From contig CAAEOA010000060.1 in assembly GCA_900757485.1 (NCBI GenBank), forward strand, positions 1-14,144: a DNA stretch of 14,144 bases, in the 5' to 3' direction. Source of the DNA: Oscillospiraceae bacterium. Its GTDB lineage: Bacteria > Bacillota > Clostridia > Oscillospirales > Ruminococcaceae. Below, in pieces: positions 1 to 7,774 of this stretch (position 1 is its first letter; each line of letters opens with the position of its first letter). The notes beneath the pieces are model-generated. The model made no database searches. It worked only from the letters and a program-made list of their open reading frames with translations, and was not told where the DNA came from. Position numbers and translations under genes: made by a program.

Positions 1-1770
1 CTGAAGCTGCTCCGGCGTAATCAATCCGGTTTCGGTACAACCGGTCTGCTGTGCATATAACGCCGCACCGTATGCTCCCATAATTCCTGCTACGGAAGGT
101 CTTACCACATCCCTGCCGACCTCTAATTCAAACGCGCGCAATACCGCGTCATTCAGGAAAGTTCCGCCTTGTACCACGATATGCTTTCCTAAACTGTCAC
201 CGTTTGCCGCACGAATGACCTTATACATTACATTTTTCACAACGCTGTATGACAAACCGGCCGAGATATCGGTAATATCTGCACCTTCGCGCTGTGCCTG
301 CTTAATGGACGAATTCATAAACACCGTACACCGGGAACCAAGATTAACCGGATGTTTTGCCCCTAATCCGAGCTTAGCAAATTCAGAGGAAGTATATCCC
401 ATCGTGCTTGCATAAGTTTCAATAAAAGAACCGCAGCCTGAGGAACAAGCCTCATTGAGCATGATGCTGTCCACCGTATTGTTGCGTATTTTAAAGCATT
501 TAATATCCTGTCCGCCGATATCCAATATGTAGTCTACTTCGGGCAGGAAACGCTTTGCGGCAAGGTAATGCGCAATCGTTTCCACACAGCCTTTATCCAC
601 GCCAAAAGCACTTTGAATTAACGTTTCACCATATCCTGTCGCACCCGAACCGCGAATGGTGATTCGATCGCCGCACAACGCAAATATTTTCTCAAGCTGT
701 TCTTTTACCACCGTTACCGGATTGCCTTTGTTCGACGCATAATAATCATATAAAATGCCGCCGTCCTCGGTAATCAGCACCACTTTGGTGGTGGTGCTGC
801 CGGCATCTATGCCAAGGTATGCGCCGCCCTCATAGCTTTGCGCGTCTACACGGGGCAAAGAATGAGAAGCGTGACGCTCCACGAAATCTTTATAATCCTG
901 CTTGGTCGCAAACAGCGGAGGCATCGATTTTGCCATCGCCACCGGCGCCGTATTGCTGATTTTATCTATTAATTCACGATAAGATATCGGTTGAAGTTCC
1001 CGTGCACCGATTGCCGCACCGATTGCAACAAACACCTGCGAATTTTTCGGGAACACCGCCGAGTCCTCATCCAGCTTTAAATCCTCAACAAACTGCCTGC
1101 CCAATTCTTGAAAGAAAAACAGAGGACCGCCCAAAAAGACAACCTTTCCCTTGATTTCCCGTCCCTGAGCAAGCCCCGAAACCGTCTGAGAAACCACAGC
1201 CTGCAACACACTTGCCGCCAGGTCCTCTTTTCTTGCACCTTGATTCAACAGCGGCTGAATATCCGACTTGGCAAAAACACCGCAGCGCGATGCAATCGGA
1301 TAAATCATATCATGCTTCTGCGCCAACGCGTCAAATTGATCAATTGGCACATTCAGCAACGTTGCCATCTGATCGATAAACGCACCGGTTCCCCCAGCGC
1401 AACTGCCGTTCATCCGCTCCTCAAGACCACCGGTCAAAAACAATATTTTAGCGTCTTCACCGCCCAGCTCAATGACCGCGTCTGCATCCGGAATAAAGGT
1501 ATTCACTGATTTTGCCGTCGCAAATACCTCCTGGATAAATTCTATGCCTGCCGGCTCCGCAATGCCGAATCCGGCAGAACCGGTGATCGCCACCGACAGC
1601 ATATGTCCCTCCAGCGTATCCTGAAATCCCCGCAGCATATCAATAATAGTTTCTTTTACCTTTGAACCATGCCGGGTATATTCTGATCGAATCAGCCTGT
1701 TATTTTCATCCAATACCGCGATTTTGGCAGTAGTAGACCCTAAATCGATTCCCACACAATAGTTACTCAT
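1..1770 (-). CDS. Acyl-CoA dehydratase activase, tandem ASKHA (BcrAD/BadFG/HgdC family), partial
   Basis: This is the N-terminal 590 residues of a protein that continues past the left edge; the frame is open from the ATG at 1770 to base 1. Two ASKHA-type ATPase domains follow each other. Domain 1 starts with CVGIDLGSTTAKIAVL at residue 5 and has Cys124 (NGSCAGGTGAFID) and Cys163 (SRCGVFAKSD). Domain 2 starts with YLGIDAGSTTTKVVL at residue 317 and has Cys442 (NEACSSGCGSFIE) and Cys481 (SRCTVFMNSS). In both, the two cysteines are 39 residues apart, as in HgdC, where they bind a [4Fe-4S] cluster shared by a dimer. The family uses ATP hydrolysis to push a low-potential electron into 2-hydroxyacyl-CoA dehydratase or benzoyl-CoA reductase type enzymes. 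Clostridial proteins with this architecture are often about 1,400 residues, with dehydratase-like domains at the C-terminus; that part is not visible here. The substrate is unknown. Only a weak GGTGA ribosome site precedes the ATG. Confidence 0.9.
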   Translation of the reverse strand, partial: MSNYCVGIDLGSTTAKIAVLDENNRLIRSEYTRHGSKVKETIIDMLRGFQDTLEGHMLSVAITGSAGFGIAEPAGIEFIQEVFATAKSVNTFIPDADAVIELGGEDAKILFLTGGLEERMNGSCAGGTGAFIDQMATLLNVPIDQFDALAQKHDMIYPIASRCGVFAKSDIQPLLNQGARKEDLAASVLQAVVSQTVSGLAQGREIKGKVVFLGGPLFFFQELGRQFVEDLKLDEDSAVFPKNSQVFVAIGAAIGARELQPISYRELIDKISNTAPVAMAKSMPPLFATKQDYKDFVERHASHSLPRVDAQSYEGGAYLGIDAGSTTTKVVLITEDGGILYDYYASNKGNPVTVVKEQLEKIFALCGDRITIRGSGATGYGETLIQSAFGVDKGCVETIAHYLAAKRFLPEVDYILDIGGQDIKCFKIRNNTVDSIMLNEACSSGCGSFIETYASTMGYTSSEFAKLGLGAKHPVNLGSRCTVFMNSSIKQAQREGADITDISAGLSYSVVKNVMYKVIRAANGDSLGKHIVVQGGTFLNDAVLRAFELEVGRDVVRPSVAGIMGAYGAALYAQQTGCTETGLITPEQLQ

Positions 1771-1814
1771 CAATTCACCGACTTTTTCTCAAAAATTCAC
1801 CTTATGTATTCTAT

Positions 1815-1983
1815 ATAAAAAACAATCTGCTTCGTCATTTTCCGATCATCCGCGCACACATTACTACTTATTACACCACGCAGTAAAACAAACAGTGTGC
1901 AATAGAAAAACTCCGGTTTTGTGCGCCGTCTCAGCCGCATTTTATGGGGTGCGCAGATGTACAACATCTGCTTTGTTTTTTAT
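1815..1983 (-). promoter_or_regulatory. Possible structured leader or attenuator of the activase gene
   Basis: In minus-strand RNA the 5' segment ATAAAAAACAA (1983-1973) is complementary to TTGTTTTTTAT (1825-1815). Directly next to the latter, GCAGA (1830-1826) can pair with TCTGC (1957-1953). Together these make a helix of about 16 bp with a 14-nt bulge, enclosing roughly 120 nt. The ATCTGC segment can instead pair with the nearer GCAGAT (1971-1966), so two exclusive folds exist, one ending in a T-run (TGTTTTTT). No known riboswitch family is recognised. This rests on pairing seen by eye only. Confidence 0.35.
1953..1981 (+). terminator. Hairpin plus T-run, plus-strand orientation
   Basis: GCAGATGT (1953-1960) and ACATCTGC (1964-1971) form a perfect 8-bp stem with an ACA loop, followed on the plus strand by TTTGTTTTTT. 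No plus-strand gene lies upstream, so it could end an antisense or small RNA. On the minus strand the same bases form the first hairpin of the activase leader instead. Confidence 0.4.
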
Positions 1984-2023
1984 TATAACGCATACTCTGA
2001 CGCAGCAAAGCGAGCAGCGTTTC

Positions 2024-2060
2024 AATATATTCAAAAGCACATCGTACTTTTGAATATATT
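2024..2060. repeat. 14+14 bp inverted repeat overlapping the activase -10 box
   Basis: Arms AATATATTCAAAAG (2024-2037) and CTTTTGAATATATT (2047-2060) are perfectly complementary around a 9-base spacer. The right arm overlaps the extended -10 element of the minus-strand promoter. No T-run follows on either strand, so this is more like an operator or an AT-rich hairpin than a terminator. Confidence 0.65.
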
Positions 2061-2066
2061 ATAACA
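2058..2066 (-). promoter_or_regulatory. Extended -10 promoter for the activase gene
   Basis: On the minus strand this reads TGTTATAAT, a perfect extended -10 element (TGnTATAAT). No good -35 box is found at 16-18 bases, which is tolerated with an extended -10. Transcription would start near 2051 and give a leader of about 280 nt before the ATG at 1770. A 14-bp inverted repeat (2024-2060) overlaps the box. A second minus-strand TATAAT at 1982-1987, with a poor TTTGCT box 16 bases upstream, could be an alternative start. Confidence 0.5.
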
Positions 2067-2174
2067 TAAATTTCAAAATTCTCCTGTTAACAAATAATGA
2101 ATATATTATAAATGAAAATTATACCTTTTTTATCCGTTTTAAAAAGCATCTTTATACCCGTTTCTTTCAAACTA

Positions 2175-2393
2175 TCATTCTGCAAACAAATTTTTTTGAA
2201 GGCGAAGAATCCTTTCTCTCCGCTTTGCCGTTTCTTCTGCACTAATATGATATTTCCCGTTTTCCAAAAAGATCATATCGCCTTCCCCGGGCGTACCTTC
2301 AATATTTTCAAGAGTAATTTCCCGTTTTTTGCGGTTTTCATCTTCACAAACCGCAATTCCGTTTTCAATCCGGTCAACTGACAGCCATTCCAT
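2175..2393 (-). CDS. DUF3006 domain protein
   Basis: A 72-residue soluble protein of the DUF3006 type: an N-terminal MEWLSVDRIENGIAVCED segment, a short beta-rich middle, and a charged helical tail (ETAKRRERILRLQKNLF) as usual in this small family. Its function is unknown. Family members are often encoded beside ComEC-like metallo-beta-lactamase-fold proteins, and that is the case here: it begins 43 bases after the stop of such a gene, on the same strand. The start at 2393 is preceded by an AAAGGAAG ribosome site. It is probably the last gene of the ygiQ-MBL-DUF3006 cluster. Confidence 0.8.
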   Translation of the reverse strand: MEWLSVDRIENGIAVCEDENRKKREITLENIEGTPGEGDMIFLENGKYHISAEETAKRRERILRLQKNLFAE

Positions 2394-2413
2394 GCTTCCG
2401 GCTTCCTTTCTGT

Positions 2414-2445
2414 CCCGGACGAATGCCGGGCAATTTTTATTTTTC
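2414..2445 (+). terminator. Small hairpin with T-run, antisense to the operon
   Basis: CCCGG (2414-2418) and CCGGG (2426-2430) pair around a 7-base loop, followed on the plus strand by a T-rich tract. It sits in the 43-base gap between the MBL-fold gene and the DUF3006 gene, which are read on the minus strand where no T-run follows the stem. It could stop antisense transcription or be chance; the stem is short. Confidence 0.3.
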
Positions 2446-3381
2446 AGTAGCGAACCGGATGCTTTTTCCGTCCGTTTGCGCTGTTACTGTTCCGCTTATG
2501 TCGGTACGATAAACGGTGGTATCCAATTTGTTCAGCCGCTTGATCACCTCTTTATGCGGATGCCCGTAGCTGTTATCTGCGCCCAATGAGAACACGCAAT
2601 AATCCGGCTGTAATTGATCCAAAAATTTCTGTGAAGAGGCAGTGCTGCTGCCATGATGGGACACCTTGTAGACATTTGTTTTTGTAACTTTCCCCTGCGA
2701 TACTAAATCGGCTTCGGCTTCCTTGCTGCAATCCCCTGCAATCCAAAAAGAAGCATCCTGATAAACAAACCTGGACACTACCGACATATTATTTAAATCG
2801 GTGTATTGCGATATAGGACCTAAAATTTCCAGCTTGCCACCCCCGATTTCAATCGTATCCCCGGGTGTTGCCCGGCGTACTTTTACTCCCTTATCGGCAA
2901 TGGCGGTCAATAGATCCAAATAGGTTTTTGTGGTCGGTGTTTGCTCGTCGCTCAGCTTGGGCAAAATAATTTCTCCCACCGAAAATTGATTAATCACTGC
3001 ATCCATTCCACCGATATGATCGGAATGGGGATGGGTACCGATTAATATATCAATTTTACTGATATTCTGCTTTTTTAAATAGCCGGTAACACGCTCCGCC
3101 TGATCGTTTTCTCCCGCATCAATTAAAATGTTTTTTCCGTTTGCAGAAATCAAGGTACAGTCACCCTGCCCGACATCAAAAAAACGAACTTTAACCGGTA
3201 TGCTTCCATCCTGTGCCGGCTGCTGCGGATCAAAAGCGGCTGTGATTTCCTGCCATGTGGGAATGCCTTCTATCCCTATTTTATCCCCAAAGGTAATCAG
3301 CAAGCAGGCAAGCGTAACCGCCACCAATCCCCATACAATCATCCAATTGATTTTATTGCTACCGCTTTTTCTTCTTGCCAT
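2437..3381 (-). CDS. ComEC/Rec2-like metallo-beta-lactamase-fold hydrolase, membrane-anchored
   Basis: A 314-residue protein with a short basic N-terminus, one hydrophobic segment at about residues 12-31, and an extracellular metallo-beta-lactamase domain. Visible signatures are DVGQGD (69-74), HPHSDH (117-122, metal ligands His117, His119, Asp121, His122), AGDCS (Asp217), VSHHGS (His242-His243) and GHPH (274-277). This set matches the stand-alone MBL domain related to the C-terminal part of ComEC, which can act as a nuclease during DNA uptake. No ComEC membrane channel domain is present, so a role in transformation is not shown. The ATG at 3381 overlaps the end of ygiQ by 23 bases and has an AAAGGAAAAC site upstream, so the two are probably co-expressed. 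The DUF3006 gene follows, a common partner. Confidence 0.88.
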   Translation of the reverse strand: MARRKSGSNKINWMIVWGLVAVTLACLLITFGDKIGIEGIPTWQEITAAFDPQQPAQDGSIPVKVRFFDVGQGDCTLISANGKNILIDAGENDQAERVTGYLKKQNISKIDILIGTHPHSDHIGGMDAVINQFSVGEIILPKLSDEQTPTTKTYLDLLTAIADKGVKVRRATPGDTIEIGGGKLEILGPISQYTDLNNMSVVSRFVYQDASFWIAGDCSKEAEADLVSQGKVTKTNVYKVSHHGSSTASSQKFLDQLQPDYCVFSLGADNSYGHPHKEVIKRLNKLDTTVYRTDISGTVTAQTDGKSIRFATEK

Positions 3382-5248
3382 ACACCTGTTTTCCTTTCCG
3401 CCCGGATGCAGGCTGTCTTTCCTTTTTATCCGATTTTACTGCGTTTTTTACCGCCCCGGGTTCTCCCTTTATTAAACATCCCGGTGCGTCTCCGATGAGA
3501 TCGGTACGCTTTGCACGCCGCAATGCTTCTGTGATAATTTGCCGGTTTTCCGGTTTATAATATTGCAGCAAAGCGCGCTGCATTTTCTTTTCTTCGGCTG
3601 ATCTCGGCACATATACAGACTGCATGGTGTACGGATCCAAACCGGTATAAAACATACAGGTTGATATGGTACCGGGAGTAGGATAAAAATCCTGCACCTG
3701 CTGCGGACGTATCTTTTCCTTTTTCAAAAACAGTGCAAGTTCAATTGCCTCATGCAAAGTACTGCCCGGATGCGAAGACATCAGATATGGCACTAAATAC
3801 TGCTCCTTATCCGCCTGTCCGGATGCTTCAAAATACCGTCTGGAAAACTCCTTGTAACTCTCGATATGCGGCTTGCCCATTTTATCCAGTACCGCGGCAC
3901 TGCAATGCTCCGGCGCCACCTTCAACTGTCCGCTGACATGATATTTGACCAACTCTTTCAAAAAAGTATCGTCTTTGTCTTCCAGCAAATAATCATACCG
4001 AATACCGGAGCGGATAAATACTTTTTTTATTCCCGGCAAAGCACGCATTTTCCGTAAAATACCGAGATACTCCATATGATCAACTTCCAGCGCCGGACAA
4101 GGCTTGGGTGCAAGGCATTTTTTCCCCTTACACAAACCTTTTTCCAGCTGTTTATGGCAAGAAGGATGTCTGAAGTTTGCCGTCGGTCCTCCGACATCAT
4201 GAATGTATCCTTTAAATCCCGGCATTTTGGTCAGCTTTTCTGCCTCAACCAGCAATGATTTCTCACTTCTGCAGGTGATTTTCCTGCCCTGATGCAAAGC
4301 AATGGAACAGAAATTGCAATTTCCGAAACAGCCGCGATTATGCGTAATTGAAAATTCCACTTCTTCAATTCCGGGGACGCCGCCCAGTGAATCATACATC
4401 GGATGCCACGCTCTCATATAGGGCAATGCGTAAACACGGTCAAGCTCTTTCCGGCTCAGCGGCGGCATCGGCTCATTCTGCACCAGCATCTTATTTCCCT
4501 GTCGCTGAATCAGTCGTCTGCCTACCACATCGTCCTGCTCGTCCATCTGCTTTCTGCAAGCCTTCGCGTAAGCCTCTTTGCTGTTGCGCACCTGTTCCAA
4601 AGACGGACACTCCACCGAGCCCCAGGGGGTATTGACAGGCTCGGTCAGATAACAAGTTCCCTTCACATCGGTAATCCGGCTGATATCCTCGCCGTCATTC
4701 AGCCGTTTCAGGATTTGTCGGGTTTGGTTTTCTCCCATACCGTATACCAATATATCTGCGCCGCTGTCAACGAGAATGGAGGGACGCACCGCATCATCCC
4801 AATAATCATAATGTGCAAAGCGGCGTAAGGAAGTCTCCAATCCGCCGATAATGACCGGTACATCGGGATATGCCTTTTTCGCCATCTGTGCATAAATAAT
4901 CACCGCGCGGTCAGGACGTTTTCCCGCTTTTCCTCCCGGTGAATAGGCATCATCCGATCGTTTCCGCTTTGCAGCAGTATAGTGCGCCACCATGGAATCA
5001 ATATTGCCGGAGGTGATAAAAAAACCTAATCGAGGCTTGCCAAAGCGTTTGATGTCCTCTGAATTATGCCAATCAGGCTGAGGGATTATTGCGACAGAAT
5101 ATCCCTCAGCCTCAATCACACGTGAAATAATTGCAATGCCAAAACTCGGATGATCAACATAGGCATCCCCGCTTACGCAAATAATATCGGGCTGTGTGAT
5201 ACCTTTTTTCTCCAAATCCTTTTTTGAAACCGGTAAAAAATCGGACAT
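3359..5248 (-). CDS. ygiQ: YgiQ family radical SAM protein
   Basis: A radical SAM protein of 629 residues, about the usual length for the family. It opens MSDFLPVSKKDLEKKG and soon has GDAYVDHPSFG (27-37), the family's N-terminal hallmark. The radical SAM cluster motif CFGNCNFC (Cys307, Cys311, Cys314) fits CxxxCxxC. The tail is rich in lysine and arginine, probably for nucleic acid binding or simply flexible. The substrate is unknown for the whole family. I chose the ATG at 5248 because it has a GGGAGA ribosome site and matches the family N-terminus; the frame could extend to a GTG at 5314, but that has no ribosome site. It lies 92 bases after ftsK and overlaps the next gene by 23 bases. Confidence 0.92.
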   Translation of the reverse strand: MSDFLPVSKKDLEKKGITQPDIICVSGDAYVDHPSFGIAIISRVIEAEGYSVAIIPQPDWHNSEDIKRFGKPRLGFFITSGNIDSMVAHYTAAKRKRSDDAYSPGGKAGKRPDRAVIIYAQMAKKAYPDVPVIIGGLETSLRRFAHYDYWDDAVRPSILVDSGADILVYGMGENQTRQILKRLNDGEDISRITDVKGTCYLTEPVNTPWGSVECPSLEQVRNSKEAYAKACRKQMDEQDDVVGRRLIQRQGNKMLVQNEPMPPLSRKELDRVYALPYMRAWHPMYDSLGGVPGIEEVEFSITHNRGCFGNCNFCSIALHQGRKITCRSEKSLLVEAEKLTKMPGFKGYIHDVGGPTANFRHPSCHKQLEKGLCKGKKCLAPKPCPALEVDHMEYLGILRKMRALPGIKKVFIRSGIRYDYLLEDKDDTFLKELVKYHVSGQLKVAPEHCSAAVLDKMGKPHIESYKEFSRRYFEASGQADKEQYLVPYLMSSHPGSTLHEAIELALFLKKEKIRPQQVQDFYPTPGTISTCMFYTGLDPYTMQSVYVPRSAEEKKMQRALLQYYKPENRQIITEALRRAKRTDLIGDAPGCLIKGEPGAVKNAVKSDKKERQPASGRKGKQVYGKKKKR

Positions 5249-5340
5249 AGTTCTCCCTTTTCCGGAACATTCCCCAATATCATCCGCATGAATGAAAAGC
5301 AGGCGTCTTTTCACTTATGTGGACATTGTATAAAATGCTC

Positions 5341-7707
5341 TTACTCATTATTTTGGTTCATATTTCGCTCAATCCACTGTTGTCTGGTCATCAGCACCTG
5401 ACGCGGTTTACTTCCATCCATTGGACCGATGATGCCCTGTGCTTCCAATTCATCAATAATTCGCGCAGCTCTGGCATATCCTAATCGCAATTTACGCTGC
5501 AAAAAAGAGGTGGACGCTTGTCCGCTTTCGACTACACACTCGATCGCAGCAGGCAGCATTTCATCTTCGTCATCAAATCCTCCGCCGTCATGCTCTGCTT
5601 TTCCAGGTTTCGTTTCTTTTACGGCATTTTTCTCGATTTCACTGATTACCTGCTCATCATAAGAGGCTGTATCTTTATGCTTTACAAATTGCACAATTTG
5701 TTCTACCTCTTTATCACTGACAAAGCAGCCTTGTATCCGTACCGGTTTGGGCATTCCTACCGGATAGAACAGCATATCTCCCCGCCCAAGCAGTTTTTCG
5801 GCGCCGCCGCCGTCCAATATGGTACGGGAATCCACTTGAGAGGATACCGCAAAAGCAATACGGCTCGGAATATTCGCCTTAATGACGCCGGTGATGACAT
5901 CCACCGACGGCCTCTGGGTTGCGATAACCAGATGCATTCCGGCGGCACGCGCCATCTGCGCCAAACGGCAAATAGCGTCTTCAACCTCATTCGGCGCCGC
6001 CATCATTAAGTCTGCCAGCTCATCAATGATAATGACAATCTGCGGCAATGTTTCCAACTCGTCGCTGATTCTTGCCATTTCATTATATCCGTCCAAATCG
6101 CGAACATTGTTATCGGCAAATATCTTATACCGGTTAAGCATCTCGGTAACCGCCCAGCTTAATGCTCCTGCCGCTTTTCGCGGATCGGTTACAACGGGCA
6201 CTAACAAATGAGGAATCCCATTATAAACACCAAGCTCCACTACTTTTGGGTCTACCATTAACAGCTTGACCTCTTTCGGGGTTGCTTTATACAACAGGCT
6301 CACGATAATGGAGTTAATACAAACCGATTTTCCTGAACCGGTTGCTCCGGCAATCAGCATATGTGGCATTTTGGCAAGATTTGCAATTGTCACATTTCCC
6401 GAAATATCCCGTCCGAGCGCAACGGACAGCTTACTCTTGGAATTTTCAAATTCCGGCGAATCAATAATTTCCCGCATCGTTACAATATCAACCTGCTTGT
6501 TTGGCACCTCAATGCCGACGGCTGCCTTATTGGGAATCGGCGCCTCAATACGCACTCCTGCCGCCGCTAAATTCAAGGCGATATCATCGGCAAGACCGGT
6601 GATACGGCTGATTTTCACTCCCGCAGAGGGTTGCAGTTCATAACGCGTTACCGTCGGTCCCCTGCTGATATCAATAATCCTCGTCTGCACCCCAAAGCTT
6701 TTGAGCGTATCTACCAGACGCGCTGCATTTGCTTTCAGTTCCTCACTGGTATCCACGCCCGCTCCCGATTTCGGCATTTTCAATAGACTAACCGGAGGAT
6801 ACACATAATTATCATCGTTTAAATTTTCGGTGGATAACCGCATTTGATTATTGGAGTCCGTTTGCAAAACAGGAGGAAGATCGGGTGTCTGCTGTGCCTT
6901 TTTGACCAACATTTCCAGTTCTGATTTATTCTTTGAAGCATCCGGCTCTGCTTTTTCGTTATCCGCCTTTTTCTCCTCCGGTTTGGCAGGCGCCGCATCT
7001 TGGTCGGACAACGGGATATCTACTACCCGTTTTGCACTGCGCGGTCCAAGATCAACATCAATATCAAAACGCGCTTCTTTGCGATTATGGTCAATTCTCG
7101 CCTGATAATTTTCCTGCAATTTTCTGACCGGTTTGGAAGCGGTGCGCAAAACGCCCGCAATCGTCGTTCCGGTCAGTATCATCACAAAGGTAAAAATAGC
7201 AAGAATAATTATAATTTTTGCGCCCAATTCCCCGCATCCCAGCAACAACGGCGTACCGAGCACCGCTCCCAGCAAGCCGCCGTTTTTCAAGTCTACGCCT
7301 TGCTCAAAAATTAATGCGACCGTGTCAATGAAATTATTGCCGTCCGGCTGACCTTTCAGAAAAATATGTAACGCACCGCACAACATTAATAACAGCAAAC
7401 CAAGCTGCCAAATTTTGTTTTTTACTGCGCCGATCGGCCGCTCCGTAGAGGCAAGCACCGATAGGTAAACAATGGCGGGCGCCAACAGGAACACACCAAA
7501 GCTGAACAGTCCGTACAGTACATTATGAAAAAACCGCCATACCGACTCCCCGGGAAAAATTGCCAGCGCCAAAATTAACAAACCCGATACAAACCCGATA
7601 ATTGCCCAAAACTGGCGTTTGTTTCTGGTGTTGTCGGTTTTGGCGGATTTTCCGGTATTTCGAACGGTTTTGTTTTTGGATTTTGTCCCTGCTGTTTTTC
7701 CTGCCAT
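5341..7707 (-). CDS. ftsK: DNA translocase FtsK/SpoIIIE
   Basis: A 788-residue DNA pump, almost the length of Bacillus SpoIIIE. A basic N-terminus precedes four or five hydrophobic segments (about 33-51, 66-86, 100-118, 143-186). A charged, low-complexity linker (about 190-300) and the motor follow. Walker A is GATGSGKS (454-461), Walker B is IVIIIDELAD (Asp562-Glu563), and the GGGAEKLLGRGDML segment is at 633-646. The winged-helix gamma domain, which reads the orienting DNA sequences, is at about 715-780. It moves chromosomal DNA through the division or sporulation septum. Position downstream of tepA and ylzJ matches Bacillus spoIIIE, though here uppP lies between. Plain ftsK and spoIIIE cannot be told apart from sequence. 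The ATG at 7707 has GGAG about 13 bases upstream. A terminator-like hairpin precedes the gene, and no clear promoter is seen after it. Confidence 0.95.
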   Translation of the reverse strand: MAGKTAGTKSKNKTVRNTGKSAKTDNTRNKRQFWAIIGFVSGLLILALAIFPGESVWRFFHNVLYGLFSFGVFLLAPAIVYLSVLASTERPIGAVKNKIWQLGLLLLMLCGALHIFLKGQPDGNNFIDTVALIFEQGVDLKNGGLLGAVLGTPLLLGCGELGAKIIIILAIFTFVMILTGTTIAGVLRTASKPVRKLQENYQARIDHNRKEARFDIDVDLGPRSAKRVVDIPLSDQDAAPAKPEEKKADNEKAEPDASKNKSELEMLVKKAQQTPDLPPVLQTDSNNQMRLSTENLNDDNYVYPPVSLLKMPKSGAGVDTSEELKANAARLVDTLKSFGVQTRIIDISRGPTVTRYELQPSAGVKISRITGLADDIALNLAAAGVRIEAPIPNKAAVGIEVPNKQVDIVTMREIIDSPEFENSKSKLSVALGRDISGNVTIANLAKMPHMLIAGATGSGKSVCINSIIVSLLYKATPKEVKLLMVDPKVVELGVYNGIPHLLVPVVTDPRKAAGALSWAVTEMLNRYKIFADNNVRDLDGYNEMARISDELETLPQIVIIIDELADLMMAAPNEVEDAICRLAQMARAAGMHLVIATQRPSVDVITGVIKANIPSRIAFAVSSQVDSRTILDGGGAEKLLGRGDMLFYPVGMPKPVRIQGCFVSDKEVEQIVQFVKHKDTASYDEQVISEIEKNAVKETKPGKAEHDGGGFDDEDEMLPAAIECVVESGQASTSFLQRKLRLGYARAARIIDELEAQGIIGPMDGSKPRQVLMTRQQWIERNMNQNNE

Positions 7708-7774
7708 CTTCTTTCGCGTACTCCTTCATTCAAAAATTCTATTTGGGCGCAAGCCGGAGCTCCCGCTCCAAAAA

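Larger units (their letters stand above)
1771..2174. other. Gene-free region upstream of the activase gene
   Basis: This 404-base stretch separates the DUF3006 gene from the activase gene, both on the minus strand. I see no credible coding frame in it. It is AT-rich and holds two TATAAT boxes facing the activase, a 14+14 bp inverted repeat, a 14-bp direct repeat, and a set of complementary segments that could fold into a structured leader. I do not recognise a known riboswitch family. No clear terminator follows the DUF3006 gene, so read-through from upstream is possible. Confidence 0.7.

Noticed and set aside
1108..1509. A 133-codon open frame on the plus strand opposite the activase gene
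   Set aside because: It lies wholly inside the clear activase coding frame, has no ribosome site and encodes nothing recognisable; the same holds for the other plus-strand frames opposite minus-strand genes.
1930..1960. CTGAGA near CACCCC in the activase leader as a TPP riboswitch
   Set aside because: The rest of the conserved TPP core is missing and the order of the elements is wrong.
5249..5314. A 22-residue N-terminal extension of ygiQ from a GTG at 5314
   Set aside because: No ribosome site precedes the GTG, and the family starts at the equivalent of the ATG at 5248, which has GGGAGA just upstream.
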